Assembly: GCF_900110735.1 (NCBI RefSeq)
Contig: NZ_FOET01000002.1
Location: 62,001 to 126,000 of the forward strand
Source of the DNA: Streptomyces radiopugnans
GTDB lineage: Bacteria > Actinomycetota > Actinomycetes > Streptomycetales > Streptomycetaceae
Length of the DNA: 64,000 nt
Reading direction: 5' to 3'
Positions 40,205-49,417 of this stretch are shown here, in pieces. The translations under genes and the position numbers were made by a program. The notes beneath the pieces were generated by a model. That model saw only the letters and a list, made by a program, of their open reading frames with translations. It was not told where the DNA came from and searched no databases. How positions within the stretch are numbered: position 1 is the stretch's first letter; each line of letters opens with the position of its first letter.

Positions 40205-41842
40205 ATGCGCATCCTCGGCATCAACGCCGTCTTCCACGACCCGGCGGCGGCACTGGTGATCGACGGCCGCACCGTCGCGGCGGCGGAGGAGGAGCGGTTC
40301 AGCCGGCGCAAGCACGGCAAGCGGCCGGTGCCGTTCTCCGCCTGGGAGATGCCGGAGCGGTCGGCGGCCTGGTGCCTGAGGCAGGCCGGTCTCACCCCCG
40401 CCGACCTGGACGCGGTCGCCTACTCCTTCGACCCCGGCCTGGCGGCTCCCGCCGAGTCGCTGGGCCTGAAGGACCCCTGGGACCACCTGCGCCAGGAGTA
40501 CGCCCGCCGCGCCCCGTCCTTCCTGGCCGAGGCGCTGCCGGGCCTGGACCCCTCCATCGTCCGCTTCGTGCCGCACCACATGGCGCACGCCGCGTCCGCC
40601 GGGATCGCCGGGCCGCACCGCGACAGCGCGGTCCTGGTCCTCGACGGGCGCGGCGAGTGCGCCTCCCACCTGTCCGGCCGCTACCACGGCGACCGGCTGG
40701 AGGTGCTGGCCACACAGAAGCTGCCGCACTCGCTCGGCCTGGTCTACGAGGAGCTGACCGAGCACCTGGGCTTCCTGCGCTCCAGCGACGAGTACAAGGT
40801 CATGGCGCTGGCCTCCTACGGCAAGCCGCGCTTCCTGCCCCAGCTGCGCCAGTGGGTGCACAGCGACGGCAGGGGCGGTTTCGCCGCCCACGGGGTGGAG
40901 TGGGCGGCGCTGGCCCCCGCGCGCCGGGCGGGCGCCGAGTGGAACCAGGACCACGCCGATCTGGCCGCCAGCGCCCAGGCCGTGCTGGAGGAGACGCTGC
41001 TGGACCTGGCGAGCTGGCTGCACGCCGAGGGCGGCGGCCGGGAGCTGACCCTGGCCGGCGGGGTGGCGCTGAACTGCGTGGCCAACTCCCGTCTCGCCGC
41101 CGAGGGCCCCTTCGAGCGGGTGTGGGTGCAGCCCGCGGCCGGCGACGCGGGCACCGCGCTGGGCGCGGCCCTGCACCTGGCCGCCGCGCACGACGAGTCC
41201 CCGCTGCCGATGCCCGGCGCGGACCTGGGCCGGGGCTGGTCGGACGAGGAGATCGAGGACTTCCTGAAGGAGGCGGCCGTCCCCTACGAGCGGCCCGCCG
41301 ACATCGCCGAGGAGGTCGCCGAGGCACTCGCCGCCGACGGCATCGTGGCCTGGTTCCAGGGCCGCGCCGAGTACGGCCCGCGCGCGCTGGGCCACCGCTC
41401 GCTGCTGGCCCACCCGGGCCGGGCGGAGAACCTGGACCGGCTCAACCGGGTGAAGGGCCGCGAGGAGTTCCGCCCGGTGGCTCCCATGGTCGCCGAGGGG
41501 CGCGCCGCGGAGATCTTCGACGGGCCCCTGCCCAGCCCGTACATGCTGTTCGTGCACGACGTGGCCCGCCAGTGGCGCGACCGCATCCCCGCGGTGGTGC
41601 ACGTGGACGGCACCGCCCGCATCCAGACGGTGAACCCCGGCGACGAGCCGCTGGTGGCGCGGATGCTGGACGCCTTCGAGCGCCGCACCGGGCTGCCGGT
41701 GGTGGTCAACACCAGCCTCAACACCGCCGGACGCCCGATGGTGGACTCCCCGCGCGACGCGCTGGAGTGCTTCGGCTCCTCCCCCGTGGACCTGCTGGCC
41801 ATCGGGCCGTTCGCGGTCCGCCGCGGAAGGTTCTTCGCGTGA
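40205..41842 (+). CDS. NodU/CmcH-family carbamoyltransferase
   Basis: This 545-residue protein begins MRILGINAVFHDPAAALVID. It has the Kae1-like metal site HHMAHAASA and the C-terminal YrdC-like/Carbam core GRAEYGPRALGHRSLLA, with VNTSLNTAGRP near the end. The family transfers carbamoyl from carbamoyl phosphate, through a carbamoyl-AMP intermediate, to hydroxyls of sugars or antibiotics. As first gene of the heptose operon it likely carbamoylates a glycan sugar. Its stop overlaps the next GTG by 4 bp. Confidence 0.9.
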   Translation: MRILGINAVFHDPAAALVIDGRTVAAAEEERFSRRKHGKRPVPFSAWEMPERSAAWCLRQAGLTPADLDAVAYSFDPGLAAPAESLGLKDPWDHLRQEYARRAPSFLAEALPGLDPSIVRFVPHHMAHAASAGIAGPHRDSAVLVLDGRGECASHLSGRYHGDRLEVLATQKLPHSLGLVYEELTEHLGFLRSSDEYKVMALASYGKPRFLPQLRQWVHSDGRGGFAAHGVEWAALAPARRAGAEWNQDHADLAASAQAVLEETLLDLASWLHAEGGGRELTLAGGVALNCVANSRLAAEGPFERVWVQPAAGDAGTALGAALHLAAAHDESPLPMPGADLGRGWSDEEIEDFLKEAAVPYERPADIAEEVAEALAADGIVAWFQGRAEYGPRALGHRSLLAHPGRAENLDRLNRVKGREEFRPVAPMVAEGRAAEIFDGPLPSPYMLFVHDVARQWRDRIPAVVHVDGTARIQTVNPGDEPLVARMLDAFERRTGLPVVVNTSLNTAGRPMVDSPRDALECFGSSPVDLLAIGPFAVRRGRFFA

Positions 41843-42966
41843 GCGCCCCGAACCGGGCCGCCGTCGACTACTCGGTGGTCATACCCACCGTCGGGCGGCC
41901 CTGCCTGGCCGACTGCCTGGCGGCGCTGGGCCGGTCGGCCGGCCCCGAGCCGCGCGAGGTCGTGATCGTGGACGACCGGCCGCAGCCCGAGCCGCTGCGC
42001 GAGGACCTGCCGCTGCACGCGCTGGGGCCGCTGCGCGAGCGCGCCGTCGTGGTGCAGACCGGCGGCCGGGGGCCGGCCGGCGCCCGCAACATCGGCTGGC
42101 GGCTGGTCACCGCCCCCTGGGTGGCCTTCCTCGACGACGACGTACGCGTCGGCGCCCGCTGGCGCGAGGCCCTGGCCCGCGACCTGGGCGAGGCCGACCC
42201 CACCGTCGCCGGGGTGCAGGGCGTACTGGACGTGCCGCTGCCCACCGGGCGGCGGGCCACCGACTGGGAGCGCAGCACCGCCGGACTGGCCCGCGCCCAG
42301 TGGGCGACGGCCGACATGGCCTACCGCACCGAGGCGCTCAAGGCGGTCGGCGGCTTCGACGAGCGCTTCCCGCGCGCCTTCCGCGAGGACGCCGACCTGG
42401 CGCTGCGGGTGCTGGACGACGGCTGGCGCATCCGGCGCGGCGGCCGGCTGACCACGCATCCGGTACGGCCCGCCGACCGCTGGGTGTCGCTGCGCATGCA
42501 GCGCGGCAACGCCGACGACGCGCTGATGCTGCGGCTGCACGGCCCCTCCTGGTGGCGGCGGGCCGCCGCGCCCCGGGGGCGCATCCGGCGCCACGCGGCG
42601 GTCACCGCCGCGGGCGCCGCCGCCCTCGTCCTGGCCGCGGCGGGACGCCGGCGGGCCGCGGCCCTGGCCGGGGCGGGATGGCTGCTGGGCACGGCCGAGT
42701 TCGCCCGGGCCCGGATAGCGCCGGGACCCCGCACCCGCGAGGAGATCACCACCATGCTGGTGACCAGCGTGCTCATACCGCCGCTGGCGGTCTACCACCG
42801 GCTGGCCGGTACGCTGCGCCACCGCGCCGCCGCCCCCTGGGAGGCGGACCCGGGCAGCGCGGGTCCGGGCGGCTCCGGCCCGGGCGGCGCGGGCCCCACC
42901 GAGCGTCCCACCGAACTCCCCACCGCGGGCGGCGGCGGGCACGGCGGCGGGGGAGGCACGGTATGA
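41839..42966 (+). CDS. GT2-family glycosyltransferase with C-terminal membrane region
   Basis: From GTG 41839, this 375-residue GT-A enzyme starts YSVVIPTVGRPCLADCLAAL. It has FLDDDVRVG (the DxD metal site) and FREDADLALRVLDDGWRI. A hydrophobic region at about 247-280 may be one or two membrane segments, and the end is Gly/Pro-rich. It is probably an inverting sugar transferase on a lipid acceptor. It overlaps both neighbours by 4 bp. Confidence 0.85.
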   Translation: MSAPNRAAVDYSVVIPTVGRPCLADCLAALGRSAGPEPREVVIVDDRPQPEPLREDLPLHALGPLRERAVVVQTGGRGPAGARNIGWRLVTAPWVAFLDDDVRVGARWREALARDLGEADPTVAGVQGVLDVPLPTGRRATDWERSTAGLARAQWATADMAYRTEALKAVGGFDERFPRAFREDADLALRVLDDGWRIRRGGRLTTHPVRPADRWVSLRMQRGNADDALMLRLHGPSWWRRAAAPRGRIRRHAAVTAAGAAALVLAAAGRRRAAALAGAGWLLGTAEFARARIAPGPRTREEITTMLVTSVLIPPLAVYHRLAGTLRHRAAAPWEADPGSAGPGGSGPGGAGPTERPTELPTAGGGGHGGGGGTV

Positions 42967-43700
42967 CGGCTGTGCGCGCGGTGCTCCTCGACCGGGACGG
43001 AACCCTCGTGGAGGACGTCCCCTACAACGGCGATCCGGCGCTGGTGCGCCCGATGCCGGGTGCCGCCGAGGCGATGGCGCTGCTGCGCTCCCGCGGAGTG
43101 CCGGCCGCGGTGGTCACCAACCAGTCCGGCATCGCGCGCGGTCTGATCGGCTGGGACGACATGGGCCGGGTGCACGCCCGGATCGACGAGCTGCTGGGCC
43201 CGTTCCATGCCTGGGCCGTCTGCCCGCACGGCCCGGACGACGGCTGCGCCTGCCGCAAGCCCGCCCCCGCCCTGGTGCTGGACGCGGCCCGGCGGCTGGG
43301 CGCGGCCCCCGCCGAGTGCGTGGTGATCGGGGACATCGGCTCCGACGTGGACGCCGCACGCGCCGCCGGCGCCCGCGGCATCCTCGTCCCCACCCCCGTG
43401 ACCCTTCCGGAGGAGGTACGGGAGGCGCCCGCGGTCGCCCCCGACCTGCTCACCGCGGTGCGCGCGGCGCTGGACGGGCCGTGGCCGCGCCCCGCCGGTG
43501 CGGACGGCCGCACTCCGGTGCGGGTGCCGGCGCACGCCGCCCAGCACGCCGACCGGGCCGTGACCGCCGCCGCCCAGACCGCCGCCCAGTCCGCCCGGAC
43601 CGCTCAGGCCTCCGGACCCGCTCGCGCCGCCGCTCGTACCGCCGGCCGCGCGACCGCCCGGACCGCCGCCCGCACAGCCACCGCCCGGAGGCCGTCATGA
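42963..43700 (+). CDS. gmhB: D,D-heptose 1,7-bisphosphate phosphatase (GmhB-like)
   Basis: This 245-residue HAD protein has DRDGTLVEDVPY (Asp10 nucleophile, Asp12), TNQSGIARG at 52-60, and the GmhB zinc loop Cys87, His89, Cys95, Cys97 (CPHGPDDGCACRKP) with Lys99. GDIGSDVDAA carries Asp124/Asp128. It removes the C7 phosphate of heptose 1,7-bisphosphate. The final 65 residues are an Ala/Thr/Arg-rich tail absent from standard GmhB. Histidinol phosphatase is the alternative, but GmhA and HldE in the same operon decide for heptose. Confidence 0.87.
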   Translation: MTAVRAVLLDRDGTLVEDVPYNGDPALVRPMPGAAEAMALLRSRGVPAAVVTNQSGIARGLIGWDDMGRVHARIDELLGPFHAWAVCPHGPDDGCACRKPAPALVLDAARRLGAAPAECVVIGDIGSDVDAARAAGARGILVPTPVTLPEEVREAPAVAPDLLTAVRAALDGPWPRPAGADGRTPVRVPAHAAQHADRAVTAAAQTAAQSARTAQASGPARAAARTAGRATARTAARTATARRPS

Positions 43701-44746
43701 GAGCACTCGTCGCACGTCTGGACAGCTTCGGGGACGTGCTGCTGGCAGGCCCGGCGGTACGGGCCGTGGCCGCGCGCGCCGACCACGTGACGCTGCTGTG
43801 CGGTCCGCGCGGCGCGCCCGCCGGGCGGATGCTGCCCGGAGTGGACGAGGTCGTCGTCTGGGACGCTCCCTGGGTGGGCCTCGACCCGCCCCCCACCGGG
43901 CGGGACGGCGTCGAGGAGGCCGTGGAGCTGATCGCCGGGCGGCGCTGCGAGACCGCCCTGATCCTGGCCTCGGCCCATCAGAGCCCCCTGCCGACCGCCC
44001 TGGTGCTGCGGATGGCGGGTGTGTCCCGGATCGCCGCCGACAGCGTCCACTACCCCGGCTCGCTGCTGGACGTCCGCCACCGGCGCGACGAGCACGCGCA
44101 CGAGGCGGAGGCCGCCCTGGCGCTGGCCGAGGCGGCCGGCTTCCCCCTGCCCGAGGGCGACGACGGGCGGCTGCGGGTGCTGCCTCCGCCCCGGGTGGAG
44201 GAGCTGGCCGGGCCGCCGGGCTACGTCGTGCTGCACCCGGGGGCGAGCGTGCCCGCCCGCCGCTGGAGCCCCGAGCTGTCGGCCGAGGCCGTCGAGGCCC
44301 TGGCGGAGGCCGGGCACCGGGTGGTGGTCACCGGCGTGCCCGAGGAGCGCGAGCTGACCTCGTACGTGGCCGGCCGCGCGGGGCTCGACCTGGGCGGGCG
44401 CACCTCGCCCGCCGAGCTGGCCGGAGTGCTGGCGGGCGCGGCGGCCGTGGTCACCGGGAACACCGGCCCGGCCCATCTGGCCGCCGCCGTGGGCGCGCCG
44501 GTGGTCTCGCTGTTCTCGCCGGTCGTCCCGGCCGAGCGCTGGGCCCCCTTCCGCGTGCCCCTGGTGCTGCTGGGCGACCAGCAGGCCCCGTGCGCCGGGA
44601 CCAGGGCCCGCGTCTGCCCCGTCCCCGGGCACCCCTGTCTGGACCGTGTGACGCCGCAGGACGTGGTCACCGCGGTGGAGAAGGCCGCCGCCGAAGGCGG
44701 CCGGCAGAGCACCGCCGCCGAAGGCGGCCGGAAGGGAGCCGTATGA
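43697..44746 (+). CDS. GT9-family (heptosyltransferase-like) glycosyltransferase
   Basis: This 349-residue GT-B protein starts MRALVARLDSFGDVLLAGPAVRAV, the GT9 signature. It has YVVLHPGASVPARRWSPE and GNTGPAHLAAAVGAPVVSLFSP, which binds ADP-heptose in WaaC/WaaF-type enzymes. It therefore probably uses the operon's ADP-heptose. The C-terminal 20 residues are two copies of AAEGGR from a DNA repeat. The ATG overlaps gmhB by 4 bp. Confidence 0.87.
   Translation: MRALVARLDSFGDVLLAGPAVRAVAARADHVTLLCGPRGAPAGRMLPGVDEVVVWDAPWVGLDPPPTGRDGVEEAVELIAGRRCETALILASAHQSPLPTALVLRMAGVSRIAADSVHYPGSLLDVRHRRDEHAHEAEAALALAEAAGFPLPEGDDGRLRVLPPPRVEELAGPPGYVVLHPGASVPARRWSPELSAEAVEALAEAGHRVVVTGVPEERELTSYVAGRAGLDLGGRTSPAELAGVLAGAAAVVTGNTGPAHLAAAVGAPVVSLFSPVVPAERWAPFRVPLVLLGDQQAPCAGTRARVCPVPGHPCLDRVTPQDVVTAVEKAAAEGGRQSTAAEGGRKGAV
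44687..44731 (+). repeat. 27-bp-period direct repeat, 18-bp core twice
   Basis: GCCGCCGAAGGCGGCCGG occurs at 44687-44704 and 44714-44731 and encodes AAEGGR twice at the end of the GT9 gene. Each core is itself near-palindromic. Confidence 0.8.
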
Positions 44747-45708
44747 GGATCCTGCTGTGGCACGTGCACGGCTCCTGGACCACCGCGTTCGTCCAGGGCC
44801 CGCACACCTACCTCGTGCCCGTCACCCCCGACCGGGGCCCCGACGGGCTCGGCCGCGCCGTCACCTTCGACTGGCCGGACAGCGTGGTGGAGCTGACCCC
44901 CGAGGAGCTGCGGGAGGCGGACGTCGACCTGGTGGTGCTCCAGCGCCCCCACGAGCTCGGTCTCGCCGAGCAGTGGCTGGGCGGCCGGCTGCCGGGCCGC
45001 GACGTGCCGGCCGTCTACCTGGAGCACAACGCCCCGGACGGGAACGTGCCCGACACCCGCCACCCGATGGCCGGGCAGCCGGGCCTGACGATCGTCCACG
45101 TCACCCACTTCAACCGGCTGTTCTGGGACTGCGGCCCCTCCCCCACCACCGTCGTCGAGCACGGCATCGTCGACCCGGGGCCGCTGTACACCGGCGACCT
45201 GGAGCGGGCGGCGGTGGTGGTCAACGAGCCGCTGCGCCGGGGCCGCACCACCGGCACCGACCTGCTGCCGCGCTTCGCCGAGGCCGCGCCCCTGGACGTC
45301 TTCGGCATGCGGACCCGGGGGCTGGCCGGACGGCTCGGCATCCCGGAGGAGCGCTGCCGCTCCCATGAACTCCCCCAGCGGGATCTGCACCGGGCCATGG
45401 CCCGGCGGCGGGTGTACGTGCACCCGATCCGCTGGACCTCGCTCGGCCTCTCCCTGCTGGAGGCCATGCACCTGGGCATGCCCGTGGTCGCCCTGGACAC
45501 CACCGAGGCGTCCGCGGCCGTGCCCGAGGGGGCCGGAGTGCTCTCCAACCGGCTCGACGTCCTGACCGACGCCGTCCGCGGTCTCCTCGCCGACCCGGCG
45601 TACGCGCGCCACGTCGGCGAGCAGGCGCGCACGGCCGCACTGGCCCGTTACGGGCTGCCGCGCTTCCTGGACGACTGGGAGCGGCTGATCAAGGAGGTGG
45701 CCCGATGA
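44743..45708 (+). CDS. GT4-like glycosyltransferase
   Basis: This 321-residue protein starts MRILLWHVHGSWTTAFVQGPH and contains VYLEHNAPDGN and TRRFxE-like FAEAAPLDVFGM. A C-terminal donor region reads YVHPIRWTSLGLSLLEAMHLGMPVVALDTTEA. The last part fits the GT4 nucleotide-binding domain, with Ser-Leu replacing the usual first Glu of E-x7-E. It is shorter than usual. It may be a divergent retaining transferase. It is coupled by ATGA at both ends. Confidence 0.75.
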   Translation: MRILLWHVHGSWTTAFVQGPHTYLVPVTPDRGPDGLGRAVTFDWPDSVVELTPEELREADVDLVVLQRPHELGLAEQWLGGRLPGRDVPAVYLEHNAPDGNVPDTRHPMAGQPGLTIVHVTHFNRLFWDCGPSPTTVVEHGIVDPGPLYTGDLERAAVVVNEPLRRGRTTGTDLLPRFAEAAPLDVFGMRTRGLAGRLGIPEERCRSHELPQRDLHRAMARRRVYVHPIRWTSLGLSLLEAMHLGMPVVALDTTEASAAVPEGAGVLSNRLDVLTDAVRGLLADPAYARHVGEQARTAALARYGLPRFLDDWERLIKEVAR

Positions 45709-46925
45709 GGATCGCCATGGTGTCCGAGCACGCGAGTCCGCTCGCCGCGCTCGGCGGCCCCGACGCCGGAGGCCAGAACGTGTACGTCGCGCAGTTGTCG
45801 AAGGAGCTGGCGCGGCGCGGCCACCAGGTCACCGTCCACACCCGCCGGGACTCCCGCGAGCCTCCCGACCGGGTGCCGCTGGCACCGGGCGTGACCGTCG
45901 AGCACGTGCCGGCCGGGCCGCCCCGTCCAGTGCCCAAGGACGACCTGCCGCCGTACATGACCGCCTTCGGCGACCACCTGGCGCGCCGCTGGTCGGCGCG
46001 GCGGCCGGACGTGGTGCACGCGCACTTCTGGATGTCGGGCACGGCCGCGCTGCTCGGCGCGAAGGACCCGGGCGTGCCGGTCGTGCAGACCTTCCACGCG
46101 CTGGGCACCGTCAAGCGGCGCCACCAGGGCGCGGACGACACCAGCCCGCCCGAGCGGATCGACGCGGAGCGGCGGATCGGCCGCGAGTGCGCCCGTGTGC
46201 TGGCGACCTGCGCCGACGAGGTCTTCGAGCTGGCCGCGATGGGCGTGCCGCCGGAGCGGACGTCGGTGGTGCCGTGCGGTGTGGACACCCTGGAGTTCAG
46301 CCCCGCCGACCCCGCCGGGCGGCACGCCCGCCGCGGCGGCCCGCACCGGCTGCTGGCGATCGGCCGCCTGGTGCCGCGCAAGGGCTTCGACCAGGCGATC
46401 GCGGCGCTGGCCGAGATCCCCGGCGCGGAGCTGCTGATCGCCGGCGGCCCCGAGCCCGCGCTGCTGGACACCGACCCCGAGGCGGTGCGGCTGCGGCGGC
46501 TGGCCGGGGAGCTGGGGGTGGCGGACCGGGTGCGGCTGCTGGGTGCCGTGCCGCACGAGCGGATGCCCGAACTGATCCGCGGCGCCGACCTGGTGCTGTC
46601 CACGCCGCGCTACGAGCCGTTCGGCATCGTCCCGCTGGAGGCCATGGCCTGCGGGGTGCCGATCGTCGCCACCGGTGTCGGCGGTCATCTGGACTCGGTC
46701 GCCGACAGGGTCACCGGGCGGCTGGTGCCGCCGGGCGATCCCGGCGCGCTCGCCCGCGCCGTCAACGAACTGACCGGTTCGCCCGAGCTGCTGCGCCGCT
46801 ACGGCGAGGCCGGTCGTGAACGCGCCCTGGCCCGCTTCTCCTGGGAGCGGGTCGCCGACGGCGCCGAGCAGGTGTACGCCCAGGTGGTCGCGCGCCACCG
46901 CGTTCCGACGGGGGCGATCTGTTGA
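45705..46925 (+). CDS. GT4-family glycosyltransferase (MshA/sucrose-synthase-like)
   Basis: This 406-residue GT-B enzyme has GGPDAGGQNVYVAQL near residues 14-28, HAHFWMSGTAALL, VPCGVDT, and YEPFGIVPLEAMACGVP with the E-x7-E motif. The GQNVYV loop is typical of the MshA and sucrose-phosphate synthase branch. Here it is embedded in the heptose operon, so glycan assembly is more likely than mycothiol synthesis. It overlaps its neighbours by 4 bp or fewer. Confidence 0.87.
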   Translation: MRIAMVSEHASPLAALGGPDAGGQNVYVAQLSKELARRGHQVTVHTRRDSREPPDRVPLAPGVTVEHVPAGPPRPVPKDDLPPYMTAFGDHLARRWSARRPDVVHAHFWMSGTAALLGAKDPGVPVVQTFHALGTVKRRHQGADDTSPPERIDAERRIGRECARVLATCADEVFELAAMGVPPERTSVVPCGVDTLEFSPADPAGRHARRGGPHRLLAIGRLVPRKGFDQAIAALAEIPGAELLIAGGPEPALLDTDPEAVRLRRLAGELGVADRVRLLGAVPHERMPELIRGADLVLSTPRYEPFGIVPLEAMACGVPIVATGVGGHLDSVADRVTGRLVPPGDPGALARAVNELTGSPELLRRYGEAGRERALARFSWERVADGAEQVYAQVVARHRVPTGAIC

Positions 46926-47665
46926 CGACGGCAAAGACCACCGACAAGACGGCCAAGACGGCCGCGAAGACCGCGAGGAGCACCGCCGGGGCCGCCGGGA
47001 ACGGCACGAAGGTCCGCCGCGCCCGGACCGCCCCCGCCCCGTCGCCGGTGACGCCCCCGGCGACGGGGCCGGTCGCCGGCCACTGCGACGAACTGCTGCA
47101 CGCGCTGGCGCCCTTCCGCGACCAGGCCGGCACGGCCCAGAGCTGGGGCGAGCGCCTGGCGCGGGTGCTGGCCGGCGGCGGACGGCTGCTGGCGGCCGGG
47201 AACGGCGGCAGCGCCGCGCAGGCCCAGCATCTGACGGCCGAGCTGGTGGGCCGCTACCGCGACGACCGTCCGCCCTTCTCCGCCATCGCCCTGCACGCCG
47301 ACACCTCCTCCACCACCGCGATCGCCAACGACTACGGCGTGGACGAGGTGTTCGCCCGGCAGGTGCGGGCGCACGGGCGGGAGGGCGATGTGCTGATGCT
47401 GCTGTCGACCAGCGGCGCCAGCGCCAACCTGCTGTCGGCCGCCGAGGCCGGGCGCGAGGCGGGGATGTCGGTGTGGGCGCTGACCGGGCCCGCGCCCAAC
47501 CCGCTGGCCGCGGGCAGCGACGAGTCGCTGTGCGTACAGGCGGGCTCCACCGCGACGGTGCAGGAACTCCACCTGGTGGCGGTGCACATGGTGTGCGCCG
47601 CGTTCGACGCCGCCCTGGAGGACGTCCTGGAAGGGGGGAGCACGGACGATGCCGCCGATGCCTGA
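46922..47665 (+). CDS. gmhA: Sedoheptulose 7-phosphate isomerase (GmhA-like, SIS domain)
   Basis: This 247-residue protein starts at TTG 46922, overlapping the previous stop. Residues 1-55 are a Lys/Thr/Ala-rich extension starting MTTAKTTDKTAKTAAKTA. The SIS domain has LLAAGNGGSAAQAQHLTAEL, STTAIANDYG, LLSTSGASANLLSAAEAGRE, and the catalytic region VQELHLVAVHM. GmhA converts sedoheptulose 7-phosphate to D-glycero-D-manno-heptose 7-phosphate. The NGGSAAQ and ELHL motifs match GmhA better than other SIS proteins. The basic tail could bind nucleic acid or polyphosphate. Confidence 0.9.
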   Translation: MTTAKTTDKTAKTAAKTARSTAGAAGNGTKVRRARTAPAPSPVTPPATGPVAGHCDELLHALAPFRDQAGTAQSWGERLARVLAGGGRLLAAGNGGSAAQAQHLTAELVGRYRDDRPPFSAIALHADTSSTTAIANDYGVDEVFARQVRAHGREGDVLMLLSTSGASANLLSAAEAGREAGMSVWALTGPAPNPLAAGSDESLCVQAGSTATVQELHLVAVHMVCAAFDAALEDVLEGGSTDDAADA

Positions 47666-49325
47666 CCCGATGCCCGACCCGCTGTACGGCCCGGCGCCCG
47701 GCGCGTCCGCCGCGCCGGGCGGCGCCGCCGCGCCGCTGGTCGTGGTCGGCGACGCCCTGCTCGACCGCGATCTGGTCGGCCGTGCGGACCGCCTGGCTCC
47801 GGACGCCCCGGTGCCGGTGCTGGAGGACTGCGAGGAGCGGCTGCGCCCGGGCGGCGCCGCCCTGGCCGCCTATGTGGCGGCGCTCGGCGGCCGTCCGGTC
47901 ACCCTGGTGACCGCCCTGGGCGAGGACCCGGCGAGCATGCGGCTGCGCGAACTGCTGGCCCCCTGGGTGTCGGTGGCCGCGCTGCCCCTGGACGGTGCCC
48001 TGTCGGAGAAGACGAGGGTGCTGGCCGGGGGCCGCCCGGTGGTCCGGATGGACCGGGGCGCCGGCCGGGCTCCCTCCGGCGGGGGCGTGGCCGTGCCCGA
48101 GGAGGTCCGCGAGGCGATCGCCTCGGCCCCGGCCCTGCTGGTCTCCGACTACGGCCGGGGCACGGCGGACGCCGTGCGCGGGCTGCTGGCGGAGCGCGCC
48201 GCCCGGGTGCCCCTGGTGTGGGATCCGCATCCGCGCGGCCGCGAGCCGGTCCCGGGCACCCGCCTGGTGACCCCGACGGCGGCGGAGGCCCGGCTGTTCG
48301 CCGGACGGCTGGAGGGCGGCTCCGGCGGGCCGTCGGGCCCGGCGGCCGGAGCCGACCGGACGGCGGACCCGGCGAAGGCCCCCGGGGCTTCGAACACCGC
48401 GAGGGATCCGGGCGATTCGGCGGCTCCGAAGGCCTCACGGACCTCCCGGGCCTCGCAGACCTCGCACACCTCGAAGGCCCCGGTGCCCACGAGGCCGGCG
48501 AAACCGTCCGGCGAGCCGGAGAGCCTGCACACGGCGGCCCGCCACGCCCGGGCGCTGGCCGAGGCGTGGGGGGCGGCCTCGGTGGCCATCACCCTCGGCG
48601 ACCGCGGCGCGCTGCTGTCCTACGGCGACCATCCGCTGCTGGTGCCCGCCCCCGCGCGGCACAGCGGCGACTCCTGCGGCGCCGGCGACCAGTTCGCGGC
48701 CGCCGCGGCCGGGCTGCTGGCCGACGGCGCGCTGCCGGAGACCGCCGTACGGGGTGCGGTGGCGGCCGCCACCGGCTATGTGGCGGCCGGGGGCGCGGCG
48801 GCGCTGGCCTTCCCCGACCGGGCCGCGCCCCGGCCGCCCTCCGCCGCCCGCGGCGAGGACGCGGAGCGGCTGGTGGCCCGGGTCCGGGCGGCGGGCGGCA
48901 CCGTGGTGGCCACCGGCGGCTGCTTCGACCTGCTGCACGCCGGCCACGTCGGACTGCTCCAGGCGGCCCGCCGCACCGGCGACTGCCTGGTGGTCTGCCT
49001 GAACTCGGACGCCTCGGTGCGCCGCCGCAAGGGCCCGGGCCGGCCCATCAACCCGCTGGCCGACCGCGTCCGGGTGCTGCGCGCGCTGGAGTGCGTGGAC
49101 GCGGTGGCGGTCTTCGACGAGGACACCCCCGAGGAACTGCTGGAGCGGCTGCGCCCGGACGTGTGGGTCAAGGGCGGCGACTACGCGCTCGCCGATCTGC
49201 CCGAGGCCGCGCTGGTGGAGAGCTGGGGCGGGCAGGCGGTGCTGCTGCCGTACCTCGACGGCCGTTCCAGCAGCCGTATCGCCGAGCGTGCGGCGGTGTC
49301 CGTGGCCCGGAACGGGGCGCAGTGA
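47649..49325 (+). CDS. hldE: Bifunctional heptose 7-phosphate kinase / heptose 1-phosphate adenylyltransferase
   Basis: This 558-residue protein fuses a PfkB kinase (about 20-405) and a nucleotidyltransferase (about 420-555). The kinase has SDYGRGT and the base Asp347 in CGAGDQF. The second domain has GGCFDLLHAGH with HAGH at 430-433, and WVKGGDY. HldE phosphorylates C1 of heptose 7-phosphate and, after GmhB, adds AMP to give ADP-heptose. A Ser/Thr/Ala/Lys-rich insert of about 60 residues splits the kinase at about 220-280, which is unusual. The ATG lies 17 bases inside gmhA. Confidence 0.92.
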   Translation: MPPMPDPMPDPLYGPAPGASAAPGGAAAPLVVVGDALLDRDLVGRADRLAPDAPVPVLEDCEERLRPGGAALAAYVAALGGRPVTLVTALGEDPASMRLRELLAPWVSVAALPLDGALSEKTRVLAGGRPVVRMDRGAGRAPSGGGVAVPEEVREAIASAPALLVSDYGRGTADAVRGLLAERAARVPLVWDPHPRGREPVPGTRLVTPTAAEARLFAGRLEGGSGGPSGPAAGADRTADPAKAPGASNTARDPGDSAAPKASRTSRASQTSHTSKAPVPTRPAKPSGEPESLHTAARHARALAEAWGAASVAITLGDRGALLSYGDHPLLVPAPARHSGDSCGAGDQFAAAAAGLLADGALPETAVRGAVAAATGYVAAGGAAALAFPDRAAPRPPSAARGEDAERLVARVRAAGGTVVATGGCFDLLHAGHVGLLQAARRTGDCLVVCLNSDASVRRRKGPGRPINPLADRVRVLRALECVDAVAVFDEDTPEELLERLRPDVWVKGGDYALADLPEAALVESWGGQAVLLPYLDGRSSSRIAERAAVSVARNGAQ

Positions 49326-49417
49326 ACAGCCCGGAACGGGACGCGGTGAACAGCCCGGAACGGGACGCGGTGAACAGCCCGGAACGGGGCACGGTGGGCG
49401 GCCCGGAACGGGACGCG
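49322..49417 (+). repeat. Four 24-bp repeats at a start codon
   Basis: Four 24-base units start at 49322, 49346, 49370 and 49394. The first two are identical and encode VNSPERDA; the third and fourth are diverged. Each starts with GTG in the same frame, giving alternative starts. Confidence 0.88.

Noticed and set aside
49322-49417. 24-bp repeats as a CRISPR array
   Set aside because: The units are contiguous without spacers, coding and in frame. No cas genes are nearby.
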